Shown: positions 21,801 through 33,781 of the stretch, piece after piece
Layout: the number at the start of each line of letters is the position of its first letter
How positions within the stretch are numbered: position 1 is the first letter of the stretch
Source of the DNA: Pseudoscleropodium purum
Taxonomy: Eukaryota; Streptophyta; Bryopsida; Hypnales; Brachytheciaceae
Length of the DNA: 64,000 bases
Assembly: GCA_963969395.1 (NCBI GenBank)
Contig: OZ017797.1
Location: forward strand, 27,528,001 to 27,592,000
Reading direction: 5' to 3'
Made by a program: the position numbers and the translations under genes
Notes under the pieces: generated by a model
Database searches by the model: none
Seen by the model: only the letters and a program-made list of their open reading frames with translations
Told to the model about the DNA's origin: nothing

Positions 21801-24800
21801 TCCTTCATCAGATTCTTGTACTTCAAAATTAGCTTCCTCACCGTGAAGTTTGGTCATACCGAATCTACATCAAATTTGGTATCAAGTAGTTTAGTTTTAA
21901 TGAACACCTTCTGGGACGAATCTCGCTGCTCGATAGTAATCATGGGTCATTTATTATGTTAAATTACCATGTTGCAAAAGACTTGAGAAGCCTGTCATAG
22001 GCTTTTGGTTTCATGTTCCATGTTTAGAATTACAATTAAAACTTCAACCACAACAATGTATGAGAAGCGTATAAGACTGGACCACCATTTATGGAGCTCA
22101 TTACAGGTGTGTAAAGCATGGGAAGCAAGTGCCCGTCGAGTGCGCCAAGGAACCCGACTCGTTCTCCTTCGCACTGGCATCGTGCTGGATGGACAAGAGG
22201 ATGGTAGTCTAGGCATGTCTCTTCAATCCCATTCTTCTCTTCAAATTCGAATTTTCCACATGCATGTAAAACATGTATGGTTCTTGTTTACGTACGTCCC
22301 CACTTGTATAACACCCCCTCCTAAACGACATTGATTAATTGATTGACTATCTCGGAATGACTTTTCCAAGGCAGACAATAACACTGTCCGGTCATCAAAA
22401 TGTCATCCCGAAGTCCGTTTCGCTAGAGTCCCACTTTTGACACGTAGGATCACATTCTGCTTGGAACTCTAACTTACGATAAGAAATATGTACAAAGTCT
22501 TTTCTGTTATTCTAATCACGGCGTTTTTTTTCAGTATCTACATTAGTTCTGAGCAGGATAAAATCGTCACCCTCAAAGTATATGCATATTGCGAACGGGG
22601 CTGGGGCAGGTGTGCAGAGTGTGGGAAGAGAAGGCTAAGGAGCTGGAGAATGGCACGCGCCTAGTTCTCATCCGCACGGGCATTGTGCTTGACAAAGACG
22701 GTGGAGCACTAGGCATGTTAACCACTCCTTAATTTGCTCTGATGCCACATTAACTAATTAAGAGCGAATAGTATAATTGAACATGGCGACTGAACTCATT
22801 CTTAGATTACTCTCGTTCTCATGGAATGACAGCAAAGACTTTAGCTTTATTTTTCCTTGCAAGTTCATGTCAAATTTTAGGGACAATAACGCAGTTGCCG
22901 ATATAAAAGAGAGGTATTGTCAGGAGTATTGGAAGAACAAGGAACACAGTCAAGTTTTAATGGACTACGCTTTTGTCATTTGACTCTTAGAAGCATGGAA
23001 ACTCAAGTTCAAAATGATGTGAACGTTGAATAGATCCTTGAGTCATGGAATTCAAGAGAATTACGTTTCTGCTTTACAAGACTAGTGTTCGATCATGTCC
23101 AGTCATTTGCCTGTACGGGTATCGTAGAATATAACAGAAAGGGTCTAGTTGACAGTTGGATGTTCTTGACTTGTAAACGCCACACAACTTGGAAAAATAT
23201 CTGAACTTAGTGCAAATTTTTTGCCGCATTTCGCTCATTCGACTCATTAGTAGAAGACACAAAGTGTCACTTAATGGGATATTTTTACTGGTGATAACTT
23301 GAAGGCCGCTTGGTGTTTGATTTTAGCAGTAGAGGTTCTACCTTTGGTTACTTCAATTCTCATGATTGATGTCGAAATGGTTGGATAAGTATGCAGAGGA
23401 TGTACGAACAAGCACAGTTGGCTAGTACAACCAACCAACCAACTGTTGCATATGAGTTAGTTGGCAATGAATTAGCAAGCTTCCTTCCTACTCATCTTTG
23501 CATCATCATGGCATACTTGGGGGTTTTCTTGTTTGATGGTGTTCAGAAATGTCTTGGTCACTTTCTGGCATGATGTGTGTCCATGATGCAGTTTATCTGT
23601 AACTGGCCTTCAGAAAGACGGGGTAAGAGTTCTCATTTGCTGGAGGTTCAATCTGTTCTCAATTGTTTGCTTTCATTGTCCTTGCAGCGAAGATGGTGCC
23701 GCTTTTCTCGATTTTCGCAGGTGGACCATTAGGCTCAGGAAAGCAGTGGTGAGTCACTTTGCTTATCCCTTTGACGGCATTTTCAACTTTGAAGATGAGT
23801 TTTCTTGCCTTTAAGAAAATGAAGTGTAACTGCTCTTTTCAAATCTGACTTTTTCAGATATTGAGCGTTTTATTTCACTGGCAAGTTTCCATGGGTCAAG
23901 GCTCAAAGTTCACCTATTGAATTTCCAAGTTTAAACCTAAATTTTATATGAAAGAATGTCATATGATTTTTCATTGTAACTCGCACCTTTTCCAGAAGAT
24001 ATAGTTTTTTGGGAGGTTTTTCGTAATCAACTTGGTTCTCAACAGGGGTGCGACCCAAAAAAATCATATTTATTCTCTCTGTACCAAAAGCATTCTAAAA
24101 ATTTTAGGACTAATAGGGAACATGTTTTCATTCATGAAGGATAATGTAAAAGTTATTTCACACAATTTTGAGTGGCAGATTGCTGTGCACGTAAGACTGT
24201 AGTTTGACTTTTCTGCATTGGCTTGGGACGTCACAGAGTTGATTGATCTCCTGTGTTTGGATTCTTGTTAGTCTTAACTATCATTATAGGGTCTTGTATA
24301 GATTTTCTGTAAAACGTTCTTGCGGGCACTTCTATTGACATCCTCTAACTTTTCTGGAGGGTATTCAAAGATTAAGATGTAAGAAATGGTGTTGGAATAT
24401 CCTGTAGAAGAGTTTGAGCCCCTCTGTAATGCACTTCTCCCTCAAAAACCTATGTCCATAAAATATTAGCCCACGTAGATCAGTGTCTTTGGTCAACAAT
24501 GTAGCTGAGTCAGGTGCAGCTTGCTGGTCTGTGTTTGCTTAACTTTTACAGTCTGACTACTGCTGAATGCTCTGCCTCTGTCTATTTACTGTACGAAACT
24601 TCTTGACTTGCTTTATTGTGTTATGTTTAAGTGACTGAGCAAGTTCCTTCTGTTTTTTTGTTACTGATTTTCCGGCCTGGAGCGCTTTTAATTTGACAAA
24701 ACTTGATACTTGCATTGATTCTTCTTGTGTGAAGGTTTTCATGGGTGCATCGTGATGACTTAGTGGGTATAATCATTGAATCCCTCAATAACCCAGCTTA

Positions 24801-25929
24801 TGAAGGTATTTAAAATCTCTCAAGTGAGCTTATGTACACCGACTTCTTTGCGCTTATGTACACTGAGTTTATCGTAAAGGGTTTTGAATTGTAAGTGTAA
24901 GACAGCGTGGGGAGTGAGGATTCCTTCTTTAAGAAGAAAATAATCATGAAAGGTTGATGCTTATATGGGCCTATGGAAACTTATTGGCTCTTTGCCTCAA
25001 CTGCATGATGGGTGGCAGGTGTAATTAATGGAACTGCACCAAACCCTGTACGAATGGCAGAGATGTGCGACCGACTGGGAGCCATCTTGGGACGTCCTTC
25101 ATGGCTTCCTGTACCTGAGTTTGCCCTCAAGGCCATCCTTGGCGAGGGAGCGACTGTGGTTAGTCTCTTTCTGCATCATATGTTATAGAAATTCATTCTC
25201 ACTGATTATCAATTGTTTCAGCATTAACCCTCCAACAAGATATGCCATTTTGATATTAAAAAGACACTAGAAAGACTATGAAATGGGTCTAAAACGGTGC
25301 CATTGTAGTAAAAATTCTTTAGCTACTGAAACAGTTGATAATTCGTAGGGGGAGGGTTTTTTGATGTGTTGGTGAGGATCGTTTGTGTTGGTTGCGGTTT
25401 ATATGTTCTCTAAATGTAAAGCAATTCCGAAATAATTCTGTGATGTGATGGGAGAGAGTTTTGTGAAAGTCAAATAAGATGGCTGCCTTGCATATCGTAA
25501 TCAACTGCTTTCATCATTTAACCTCGAGGCTATATTCATTTCACCCAACATCACAAACGTTGTGCTACCTCATAGTTACTCTTTAACAGCTTTATCATGG
25601 CTGTCAGCTGTGCAAGGTACTGTGCTGTTCAATGTTGGTGGGTCTTTTGTACACTTTTTTTTTATTGTGAATATTTTACGTGCCTACTGAGTGATTTTGA
25701 CTGGTTGTCATACATGTTTCTATGGTTCCAAGTCTTCATCGGTAGTAAGAAATCATTTGCTGATGAGAAATGACCACCTAGTTGGGCTGGTGTGTTTCAT
25801 GAACCTTGAAATTTCTTTGTACAGGTTTTGGAAGGGCAAAGAGTGCTGCCAAAGAAGGCACAAGAGCTTGGATTTCCTTTCAAGTATCGCTACATCTCTG
25901 ATGCTTTAAAAGCCATTTTGACCTCATGA
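18864..25929 (+). CDS. GC1: SDR39U1 / TIGR01777 epimerase-family protein, plastid type (GIANT CHLOROPLAST 1-like)
   Basis: Extended short-chain dehydrogenase/reductase family; the Arabidopsis relative is an inner-envelope chloroplast-division factor and its enzyme reaction is not established. Exons: 18864-19013, 19562-19654, 19787-19853, 20344-20403, 20597-20715, 20959-21003, 21176-21254, 21538-21599, then 22107-22212 or 22610-22712, then 23688-23748, 24735-24805, 25019-25158, 25825-25929 (stop TGA). Every junction joins in phase, giving 385 or 384 residues. The first ~80 residues are Ser/Arg/Ala-rich, like a transit peptide. The Rossmann motif GATGFIG follows at ~88-94, then [68 protein letters not shown] and the C-terminal DUF1731-like [32 protein letters not shown]. 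The exon 3 acceptor (GTGAAG before ATGGTT) is weak. The gene is divergent from C53. Confidence 0.93.
22107..22712 (+). other. GC1: Duplicated exon pair 9a/9b, candidate mutually exclusive exons
   Basis: Exon 9a (22107-22212, 106 bases) and 9b (22610-22712, 103 bases) encode homologous peptides sharing [17 protein letters not shown] and a final Leu, about 57% identical. Both start in phase 0 and end in phase 1, so either can join exons 8 and 10. Joining both shifts frame and meets TAA ten codons into 9b. Both end CTAG followed by GCATGT, i.e. a GC rather than GT donor, the only in-phase choice for exon 10. The acceptors are ATTACAG (9a) and the purine-rich GGGGCAG (9b). 9b looks closer to the family consensus (KDGGAL). 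Confidence 0.85.
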
Positions 25930-26690
25930 AGTGTAGGAAAACTGTAGGAGTTACAACAATTGCACACCATTGTCTGTGAGCTTGTAAAATCCTTATCTGG
26001 ATCCTATGCACTTACCTTGAAGAATGCAGACGAACAGGTCAATCTCACTGTTTACACAAGATATCAATACCAATTGCTTCTTTTGATGCTAAACCTCAAG
26101 CATCTCCAATCTGCTGCCAGTAGAAGATTGCCGCCAGTAGAGAATGTGCATTGTTTTATGTGTGCATTGTTTTATGTGTGTTGTCTGGAACTCAACAAAC
26201 AATATCATCTCATGTTTGTGCTTTGACTGTGTCTGATGATAACTCACAAGCTCTCCTCAAAGTACACTATTCTTGGCAGAAACATCTTTATGAAGTATTA
26301 CTTGGGAGTCAACTGCAGACCTCTACTTAATCCCTTGTTTATCTGCACTCTTTAGGATCATTAGGTGGCCTAGTACTCTGTATGAGAATGTCTGTATATA
26401 TGGAGAATCTTGAACCTTGATATGTGTGTGCACTTGCATATTTTCCAATTGTGTTTAGCATCTGCCAATAACTTGTTCAGAAGAAGACAACCCTGAAATG
26501 CTGCAGAGGACAAAAGGTGTCTGATGGAATTCCTTTCAGGGAATTATAGAAACGAAGAATGTCCCCAAGTAATCAAGAATTTGATTGTAATCAAGAATTC
26601 GATTGTTGTTGGCGCTTTGGTGATAGGTCTCATCCTTTCACAATTAATTGGTGCACGATAAGTTGGTCAGTGTGAATCATTAGCTTGAAA
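25930..26690 (+). other. 3' flank of the SDR39U1-like gene
   Basis: It probably holds the 3' untranslated region. It contains a short direct repeat GTGCATTGTTTTATGTGT (about 26147 and 26164). No canonical AATAAA was fixed, and plant poly(A) signals are variable. No further gene is seen before the repeats start. Confidence 0.45.
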
Positions 26691-27560
26691 AAAATCCAAG
26701 AGAACTCATTGGAGGTCAAACTATTGTGTAGGGTAGTTGCAAGAAAGGGTGTTCATTTTTTGTAGTGTTTTGTCAAAATTGTAGTTTCTACGCTTAGTAC
26801 TATAAGTACTATGAGTACTACAAAATAGAACAATCTCAACCATTGATTAAAAAAATCAACAACTAAAGTATGATTTTGAGTACTATGAGTACTTGTAAGT
26901 ACTGAAATAGTAATGTTTGAAAAGAAAAAAAAGATTGTCACAGAAAATAAATACAATGAGGTATATATTAATAAAAAATAAAAATCATGAACGAAAAAAA
27001 TCTAAAAAATTGGTGATTTGTGAAGACTTGATGGTAATCAAATTTCATCAAAAAATGAAGCCAAAACCGTCTTCAATATTCAGAAGTACATACACAAAGG
27101 ACCCATGTTTCATGCATATGGACAATATAAAATAATGTTTTTTTGAGTTCTTTTCAATGGGCATATGCCTCTCTAGTGTGGAAATATCCTACTAAAATTT
27201 AAGCTCTACATTATTAATTATGGATACTCCACAGTACTAAAAACCCCTAAATTGCAAAATGTGACAAATTAGCTAAATTGAAGCTTAATTATAAATAGTT
27301 TTTTTTAATTTTTGAAAAATAAGGATTCTATTCATGAACAAATTGTTCATCTTCAATAAAAAAAAAATTCAAGTATATCAGCTTCATTCTCCAAATGTTA
27401 TGGCCAAATTAAACTCTGCAACTTAAAGTGTGATGAAAAATAGGACCACCCTTTCTTACAACTACCCTGCAAGATCTCCCCTTTTCACACAAAATTCCAA
27501 GGATGAACATCTGCATTTCTATCCTACATAGAAGGATTATATGTCATCCATCACACTCTT
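26690..27560 (+). repeat. Dispersed repeat family F, copy 1, split by an insertion
   Basis: CATTGGAGGTCAAACTATTG (left piece, to 26730) and GCAAGATCTCCCCTTTTCAC..CATTTCTATCCTAC (right piece, from 27468) together match the uninterrupted copies near 30290-30440 and 35630-35760. The interrupting DNA is the inverted-repeat element at 26731-27467. Confidence 0.65.
26731..27467. mobile_element. Nested inverted-repeat DNA element, 737 bp
   Basis: The left end GGGTAGTTGCAAGAAAGGGT (26731) and the right end, whose complement is GGGTAGTTGTAAGAAAGGGT (27467), agree at 20 of 21 positions. The interior is AT-rich with no transposase. It interrupts a family F repeat; a short duplication near TGTA/TGCA at the joints may be the target site but is imperfect. 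Superfamily unassigned. Confidence 0.75.
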
Positions 27561-30289
27561 CAAGTCTATAACATCCTTCTTGCGTTAAGCCTTAAATGTT
27601 TTTGGTAGTTTCGATCAAGTCAAAAACAATTCCAAGGTACCCTACCCTAAAACAATTCAAAAGTCTTTGTCTTTGTAATTCTTTTCATAGATATAATTAT
27701 ATGGTCTATAAGCAAACTCATTACATTACCCCCTCCCATATTTTTAAATTTAGTAACCTCACTAATTACAAGATCATAGCACTTGAATTCCAAAAACAAG
27801 GTTTTTCCAACCCATTCAAAAGGTAAAGTTTCATCTTTCAAAAATATTATTCAAAATGTGTATATCCTATTATATAAGGGAACATATCTTGTATCAAAGA
27901 AATAAATTCAGAATATACACCAAAAATAAATAAATAAATGCTTCATATACATTATTGATTATTTTTGCAAGTGGAGGTATTTTAGATTGACAATAAACAT
28001 TAAATTGCTAATAACTCAAATTAAATTTGAAAAAAGTCAATTCTAATAGTCAAAATGTTGTCATAGGCAATTTATCCCCTACGCCTATGCTTTCAATTTT
28101 CTAAAACTACAAAAATTTGAGTTTAAGAATAAACATCAAATATTATTTCTATGAAGGAATGCCGTGATTGCTTCAAAATTAAACTTGTTATAGTTTTCAA
28201 TTCATCAATGAAAATAAAATGATTTAAAGCTTTCTACATACATATACACCTATAAAATCAAATACAATTATTTTAATACAAAAGAGACAAATGTTTGCTA
28301 CTACTAACACTACTAGAGTTTACTCCCTAAATAAAAGAAAACTTGTAACTTTGCAAAAAAACAAAGCTTGACAAGAAAACAATAGTAATATGAACCTACA
28401 TTAAAAATACCCAAAAAATAAAACACAAAATACAAAAAAATGCTCAAAATTGTAGGCAAAATTGCAAAAAAACATTTTGGTCATGAAACAACTTTAGAGG
28501 TTAATCCCTGAAGCTCTTTCAAATGCAAAACATTTCTTGATTGTTTTTGTCATGATCGTAAGAAAAGTAGCAAAATGATTGTTTTCTGCATGCATTGATC
28601 ACATCTATGTAGTGCCTCAAAGCCCTAAATTTTTTATATGCCATTGTAGCACAAGTCAAGAATAAGATTATACAATTAAAAGTTCTTCAAAATGTATAAA
28701 AATTTACTATAAGTATTTTTGAGGATACAAGTTTTACTTCATTAAAGTAAGGAATTTTAGCCTTTCAAACCTTTAATGCCATATGCTGCATTGTATAGCA
28801 TTTAGTATTTTTAAGCCAATATACATCCAATTAGAAGTTATTAAGAAGGTGATATGGATATGAGTATGGACATTATTGGATGTATGAGAATGCTACCTAT
28901 CATAAAATGTTGATAGTTTTGAACATGTGTGTGTCATACTTTCTCTAAAATAATATGAAACAAAGAAAGGTTCAAGTTTTCTCCTTGATAACAAATTATC
29001 TTTGAATAGAAAATTATAAATGTTTTAGATAAAAATAATAAAAATAAAATTGGTGCTTATATTATGTCATCTTAGTAACCTCGTAATTTTAGTCAATTGT
29101 ACCAAAATTCAAGTACTAATAATAGAGATTACATCTTCGATGATTTTTTGCAAATTAAATGGTCCAAAATTGATTTGACAAGATCTATCAATTCTGATTT
29201 CAAATTTAGCTATCAACAAATCTTTTCTAAAATTTATGTTTAGCATCTCTTTATTTCAATCCAAACTTCAAAAAAGTTGAAGAAACCATACATCACAAGA
29301 TAACTACACCTAAAATCACACAAATAAAGAATTCAATGTGGTTCCTATCTTTATATATAGTGAAAAGCTTTTTGTGGGGTCTTGTTGGTAGTCAAAAGGT
29401 GATTCCCGATTCTTTTAGAATGCATTTTTCAGACCCCATACGTATGAATAAAACTCTGAATTTTCAAAGTGCTGAAAATAGATGCTGTTTCTAAAACCAA
29501 CCATAGACTCTTGTGAATAGTAGTACATTTTAGGCAAAAATCTACCATGATCAATTTTAGAAAGCAGTTGAAATTAGGTGAAGTTACTTACCTTAGCACA
29601 TCTTGATTTGGTCCCAAACCCTCAACAACATTATGTGAATAAAGTTGTTGTTTTTTCAAATACTACATTTCATTTGCATCTGAATTAAATTAACTTTACG
29701 TGCAATCTTCCTGGCCCTTTCAGTGTCATTTTTTCAGAACCACTAACAATAAAAAATTATTATAGTGAAGCTCGAATATTCTTGTGTTCCTAAACCAAAG
29801 TACCTAATGGAGATGGATGGCCCAATTCTTTCTGCCATTGGGAGAGTCCAAATTGCAACTTCCACCTACAAAGGCACCATTGGATGGGTGGAGACAATCT
29901 GCAAATGGGACAATGTATGTTGTGGGATTGAACTTCACCCATATGGGCCAAGCATGGGCAGCATTTGATTTCGGCACCAACTCCCAGACAGCCAACTTCA
30001 GTTCCACTTAACTTATCTGGGAAGCAACAACCACACTATTTTATTTTATTTACTTTACTTAATTATCACCCAAATCATACCCTCACAATGTCCGGACCTC
30101 TCTCCAGGGGGCAGATCCAGTAACAAATTTTTTTATTTTTTTGACCCTGGAACAAATGCAGGGCTTGTCGCCGTGGAAATCATTCATTTGGGTATCATGG
30201 AAATCATCCTTTGGGTATACTGTAGAAATCATCCTTCTGGTACTATAGAAATGGCATTCTTTTGGGTACTATAAGGATCATTTGCTTAA
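27561..30289. other. AT-rich stretch with a solo TTAA-element end; no gene confirmed
   Basis: A right-type end (ACTTTAGAGG then TTAA, 28491-28504) suggests an old TTAA element whose left end is lost or unrecognised. The rest is AT-rich. One locally GC-richer segment with overlapping ORFs (29765-30011) is listed separately. Confidence 0.4.
29765..30011 (+). other. Isolated coding-looking segment, unidentified
   Basis: The frame ending at 30011 has balanced composition (LPPTKAPLDGW, MYVVGLNFTHMGQAWAAFDF) unlike the Lys/Phe-rich frames around it, but overlapping frames on both strands are also open. It could be a gene or retroelement fragment. I recognise no family, and there is no start or splice evidence. 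Confidence 0.25.
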
Positions 30290-30362
30290 AAAAAAAGTAA
30301 CACTCATTGGAAGTCAAATTATCGTGCAAGACTTCCCTTTTCCATAAAAAATTTCAAAAATG

Positions 30363-30415
<53 letters not shown>

Positions 30416-30440
30416 ATTCTTTGTCATCTATTGTACACTT
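30290..30440 (+). repeat. Dispersed repeat family F, copy 2
   Basis: CACTCATTGGAAGTCAAATT, GTGCAAGACTTCCCTTTTCC and AAGGATTCTTTGTCATC match the copies at 26690, 35630 and the inverted ones near 56810 and 59575. In this copy the middle is replaced by an AT microsatellite. Confidence 0.65.
30366..30412. repeat. (AT)n microsatellite, about 23 units
   Basis: An uninterrupted AT dinucleotide run of about 47 bases. Confidence 0.95.
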
Positions 30441-31568
30441 AATGTCCACAATGACATTAAGTGGTTAAATTTTTAAATTTTTAAATATTGGACAACTTAT
30501 ACCATCACTTAGGAACAAATGATAAGGTATTTGCACCTAAAACTACCCCTTTTTTTAATAATTAGCATCGATGAATATAATTTGGGGAAAGATCATAGGT
30601 GAATCAACCCAATTCCACCATGTCCTCAATTCTACCTTCATGAGGGGAAATACACACACCATGGCCATTAAGGCAAAATCGAGAAGGTGGTAGTAATGGG
30701 TTGATTCACCTTAACATTGTTTATTAATGAGGCAGGGGTCTCTTTTGCATCCTTAAAGAAAGAACCCCTATACTAAACAAAATGGTATTATTGATGGTTC
30801 TTTAACCAACCTTGATCCTTGAATTAATTGATAAGACCCTCCCATGCATCTAGCAAAGCATAATTATACATTCCCAACATGGTGAGGACCATTGCTTGGT
30901 TATGGATGTTAGCTAATGAAAATAGAAGTGAATGCAATTGGTTTGAAAAATATTTAGAGATTATATGAATAAATTGAAAGTTGAGGCTACAAAAACACCT
31001 CCTATTGACACAATTAGGCTAAGGACTAGATGTTCAAACTTTGAACAACAAATGAATGCAAACACGTTCCAAGTGCTTATGTAAATTTTTTTTTCATCCA
31101 TCGATTTTTTAGAAGATTTTCATATTAATTCTTGAATTTTTATATGATATAGATTCTAAAGACTTTGCCTTGTAAATATTTTATAATTCAAAGGACATAG
31201 ATATGCCTAACCTCAAAAAATAACTTTTTCAATTCAAAAAATGATTCTTCAAAAATGACTTGAATGAAAAAGTAAAATAAAAACCTTTAAAAATCACTAT
31301 GATTAGAATTTAAATTTTGAAAGTAAAAAAAATCTTACAAAAATCACAAATATTCAATCAACAATCAATTTTATAAGGAATTTTCAATTTTTGGCTTCAA
31401 ATTCTACTGAAATATATTGATTTGTATACTAGTTGATGTAATTGTATGGATACAATCTATTGATCATATTTTACAACTATTGTGTAGGAATCATCATTAA
31501 ATTACTATTCTAAGATGCATTTTTTAATACATCTTCACAATTTGGGAAATCTAGACTATTCCTAGTCC
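30441..31568. other. AT-rich stretch, no gene seen
   Basis: No coding signal. The last ~130 bases (31440-31568) resemble the right-hand part of the element at 49992-50946 (TTGATCAT..TTTACAA, ACATCTTCACAATTTGG), so an old inverted TTAA-type element end abuts the family B copy. Confidence 0.45.
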
Positions 31569-31900
31569 TTACTCCCTAAAGGATTGGGGATGTTTGAGCA
31601 TAGCTCTTGTTTTTTTAACTAGTTCTTGCAGCAAGTATAATTCCTCATTTGTGTAGAATAATTTTGATGATCACTACTGTTGAAATGAAAGAAGATTTAT
31701 ATAGCTTTTTTATGAAAAACATATTGACAAAATCGCACAATTTTGTGAAAATGCCATTGTTGACAAGATTGATGAAAGATGTTCAATTAGGCAATTCTCT
31801 ATTCATAAGCCAAATTAGAATGCTCAAAAGTGTTCCACAAACTCTAGTTTTTTCTCATGAGGATGTGAAATGAATACCTAGAATACCTTTTCTATTCTAA
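31569..31900 (+). mobile_element. Family B TTAA-type element, left part
   Basis: It starts CTCCCTAAAGGATTGGGG, where the TTAA has decayed to TACT. It shares GAGCATAGCTCTTG, TTGTGTAGAATAATTTTGATGA, GAAATGAAAGAAGA and TTCAATTAGGCAAT with the element at 51587. The right end is not recognisable. Confidence 0.6.
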
Positions 31901-32929
31901 AAAAACAAACCAAGATTGCATATTTGATCATTTCTTGATTGGATTGCATAGATGGATTTAGTAAAAAAAAACATTTAGAGTATCTTTGTTGTTCACAAAG
32001 TTGTAGTGAGGTTCACGTTTTGAATTTCCTACAAATGTAATTGTAGAAGCAATCTAGTGGCCTTGAGGTCATGCAGAAGTTAAGGGATTGATCAAACATC
32101 CTTGAAATGTGAAATGCTTCAACTCTCATTAGTTGTTTCAAGGAACTCTTTGGCTTTGATTAAATACTTTTGAAAACTAGTATTGAATTTTAGATGATAT
32201 TGTTAGAATTAGGTCATTAAATTGCATGTAAGGGTTTATTTTTTAGCTGAAGCCAAATAAATGGTATTGCAAAGGATAATCATAACTTATATTGAAGCAA
32301 AGGTAGAGTCACTATAAAAGAAAGAAAGAAATCATGATCTAAGGTAGGATGATCCATTGTGGTTCCTTTAATCATTGTATATATTTACATTTATCGAATT
32401 TACAATTATTTTTTGTAGTAGAATAGCAGAGCAAGAAATAATCACTTCCCAAGAAAGATCTTGGGGTTTTGAATTTCAATAGGACTTCAAGTCTGAAAGA
32501 AGTTTACAATTTTTCAAAGCAAAACAATACTTTGTTCTTCTTTTCCAAGTCATGCCTAAAAGGCGAAAGGCAAATTAATAAATTTTTAACAATCTAAGGA
32601 TCTTCCTAAAAATTTGAATACCAAAAAGGTTTTCTAATTCCCTAATCCAAAAAACATTGAAAAAATAAAATACAAAATTTGATATTTATTTGCTTTTTTG
32701 TTTGGAAAAAAGAATTTAACTCTCTCTAGGGTTCACCCTAAACTTTGGGCCACTTGTTCTTTAATTTGTCAAGGAATGAACCCCATTTTGTTTTATTTAT
32801 TTTTAAATCTGATATTCAATTTAAATGACTAAATTTATCCAAAAAATATGTACGGGTTAATGGTAAAATTGTTCCAATTGCAAAATGTTCTGCCTCTCAC
32901 CTTTAATTGCAGGGGATGTCTTTACTTGT
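31901..32929. other. AT-rich stretch, no gene seen
   Basis: No ORF above chance and no inverted or tandem repeat recognised. Confidence 0.4.
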
Positions 32930-33693
32930 TTGACCTCTAAATGGCCCATGTTTGGAAAGAGACAATTCAATTGATCATGGACCAAACAGTGTTATTTGGC
33001 AACATAGCAATTTCGGACAGCTTACTACAAAGGGAATTTATATGTTTATATTTTGAAATTTTCACAAGACATGTGCACAAGGAGTAGCTTTAAGGTCCAA
33101 CAATTTTCATAACTTTTGACTACATGGTCAAAAAGTTATTGTATGATATGTAATTTTCATTACTTGTCAAGTAGCCTAAGCAACTCAAATAAATTCTTTG
33201 AAAATTCAATTTTTTCAAAAATAAAAAATTGAAATTGATTTTATATATATATACAAAGCTTTGAATCATTCCATTTTGGTTAATGAGATGAAAGTTATGA
33301 GGAGTTTTATTTTGTAGGTAGTTATGGAATCTCTACTCTAAGACAAACTTTGAAATCCTTTATTTACCCCCTAAAGGACCGAATGATCATTGAACGTACA
33401 CAAATGATCTTGGGTAGGTGCATATGAAGTCATTTTTTATTGGATGTTCTTCAAATTTTGACACAAGGTGTGAACATGTACCCAATGTTTTTATTTTTTT
33501 CAAAAATATTGCAATCCACATGGTGGAAACTTCTAAATTTTTTTCCACATCTTCTCAAACTAGTATGCTACAAAGTGGTACAATTAAATGTGTCCAAAAA
33601 TGTTTTTTTTCCTAAAATTCAATACTTGTAGAAGAAATGTTTGTTTTGATGCGTTTTTGGTGAAAACATATGTCAAAAAACTCTAGAGGTTAA
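32930..33693 (+). mobile_element. Family A1 TTAA element with chimeric middle
   Basis: The left end TTGACCTCTAAATGGCCC (32930) and right end CTCTAGAGGTTAA (33693) enclose A1 left-hand blocks up to about 33360. Then CCCCTAAAGGACC (33368) opens a second left-type end, followed by ACAAATGATCTTGGGTAG, as in the element at 61899. A1 right-hand blocks resume from about 33510. The element is thus a patchwork of two families. Confidence 0.7.
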
Positions 33694-33781
33694 AATATAA
33701 ACCAAAATGGAAAAAAAATCCACAAGTGACCTATTCAAATTAGCTTAAGAAAATATAAGACAAAATTTGAATATCTGGTCT

